DNA of 5,251 nt, taken from Coriobacteriales bacterium (GTDB taxonomy: Bacteria > Actinomycetota > Coriobacteriia > Coriobacteriales > UBA8131). A model generated the notes under the pieces. That model made no database searches and was not told where the DNA came from. It saw only the letters and a list, made by a program, of their open reading frames with translations. The stretch spans positions 1 through 5,251 of the forward strand of contig JAISPK010000005.1 in assembly GCA_031274985.1 (NCBI GenBank). Direction: 5' to 3'. A program made the translations under genes and the position numbers. Positions 4,650 to 5,251 of this stretch are shown here, in pieces. How positions within the stretch are numbered: the first letter of the stretch is position 1; each line of letters starts with the position of its first letter.

Positions 4650-5251
4650 ATGTCAAAAAAAAGTATTGGAAGCGTAAGGAACGCAACAACTATCAGGCCA
4701 GGCAGACTGCTACCGAAGATACTCTCTTCATTCTTAGCAGTCTTTTTAGCACTGGCGCTCCTGCCGTATTCGTCGTTTGCAGCATTTAAGACGGCGTTTG
4801 CGGGAGATGGCGATGACACCATATCGCTCACCCTCACCGCAGGTAGTGGCGAGAAGGAATACGACGGCACAGCGCTGACCGTAAACACCTTTACCACTTA
4901 TCCTGCATTGCCCGGGCTCTTTATCACCGTAAAGACTGAGGGCTCGCAGACCGAGGTGGGTACGTCATCAAACGAGATAGTACCGGGCTCTGTGAAGATC
5001 ATGTCCAATGGGGAGGACGTGACCAATCAGATAGACGTAACCCTTATACCTGGGACGCTCACTATTACTCAACCAAGCAAAACAGTTGAGCTACTAGGTG
5101 GGGATTTGGAGCCATTATATTCAGTTGCCTACGATGGTAACGGGGGCGCTACCGAAATTGTAGATAGTAATGAATATGAACCAGATAATACTGTGACTGT
5201 CATCTTCGACCCCACTCCAGTGCACGAGGGTTTTATCTTCCTCGGCTGGGC
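4650..5251 (+). CDS. Secreted surface protein with YDG-like and InlB B-repeat modules, N-terminal part (3' end outside window)
   Basis: The frame is open to the window end; 200 complete codons are visible. The N-terminus is a Sec signal peptide: a long basic region (K3, K4, R10, R16, R19, K23), a hydrophobic core (about 24-39), and candidate cleavage after AFA (49-51) or SFA (42-44). Residues 58-140 fit a YDG-type extracellular module: LTLTAGSGEKEYDGTALT, then GSQTEVGTSSNEI and DVT..IDVTLIPGTLTIT. Residues 157 onward (YSVAYDGNGGATE...FDPTPVHEGFIFLGW) match an InlB B-repeat (Flg_new, Listeria-Bacteroides repeat). Such proteins are usually large cell-wall or surface adhesins; ligand unknown. 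ATG 4650 is chosen for AAGGGG (4638-4643) 6 bases upstream. Base use is AT-richer than lysC. A sorting signal or further repeats would lie beyond the window. Confidence 0.87.
   Translation, partial: MSKKSIGSVRNATTIRPGRLLPKILSSFLAVFLALALLPYSSFAAFKTAFAGDGDDTISLTLTAGSGEKEYDGTALTVNTFTTYPALPGLFITVKTEGSQTEVGTSSNEIVPGSVKIMSNGEDVTNQIDVTLIPGTLTITQPSKTVELLGGDLEPLYSVAYDGNGGATEIVDSNEYEPDNTVTVIFDPTPVHEGFIFLGW

Noticed and set aside
4439..4897. Minus-strand 152-residue frame opposite the surface-protein signal peptide
   Set aside because: The + strand has a good ribosome-binding site, a Sec signal and recognised modules; the hydrophobic stretch here is the complement of that signal peptide region and leader.

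Overview
The window looks like a piece of a moderately high-GC anaerobe, most likely an actinobacterium of the Coriobacteriia type (inference, about 0.5). Reasons: an oxygen-sensitive class III ribonucleotide reductase system (nrdD, nrdG), a two-ACT aspartate kinase closest to the actinobacterial pattern, two genes whose promoters place the transcript start on the ATG itself (leaderless mRNAs are frequent in actinobacteria), and a secreted protein built from YDG-like and InlB B-repeat modules that are common on gut-associated bacteria.

Layout. 1-642: 3' end of nrdD (glycyl radical reductase), cut by the window edge. 663-715: a hairpin repeat. 763-1263: nrdG, the radical-SAM activase of NrdD. 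1264-1436: a convergent intergenic spacer full of small palindromes. 1437-1941, minus strand: a brnT-brnA type II toxin-antitoxin operon with a near-consensus promoter and a leaderless toxin start, AT-richer than its neighbours and probably an insertion. 1976-2149: a divergent spacer ending in a striking 33-bp two-tier dyad. 2150-2707: mobB, a P-loop GTPase of molybdenum cofactor maturation. 2763-4037: lysC, aspartate kinase, with its own extended -10 promoter and a well-placed internal start for a separate regulatory (beta) subunit. 4044-4290: ten tandem copies of an arm of a dispersed hairpin repeat, spaced almost exactly 22 or 33 nt. 4285-4421: an almost G-free A/C tract, a possible Rho-loading site behind lysC. 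4422-4649: AT-rich leader with no firm call. 4650 to the end: N-terminal 200 residues of a secreted surface protein, cut by the window edge.

NrdD and NrdG work together in anaerobic dNTP synthesis. MobB and LysC are unrelated metabolic genes on the same strand, each with its own control signals. The most unusual elements are non-coding: the half-hairpin array behind lysC, the dyad before mobB and the paired leaderless promoters. I see no evidence of a wholly new multi-gene system; the array and the dyad are the best candidates for something undescribed.
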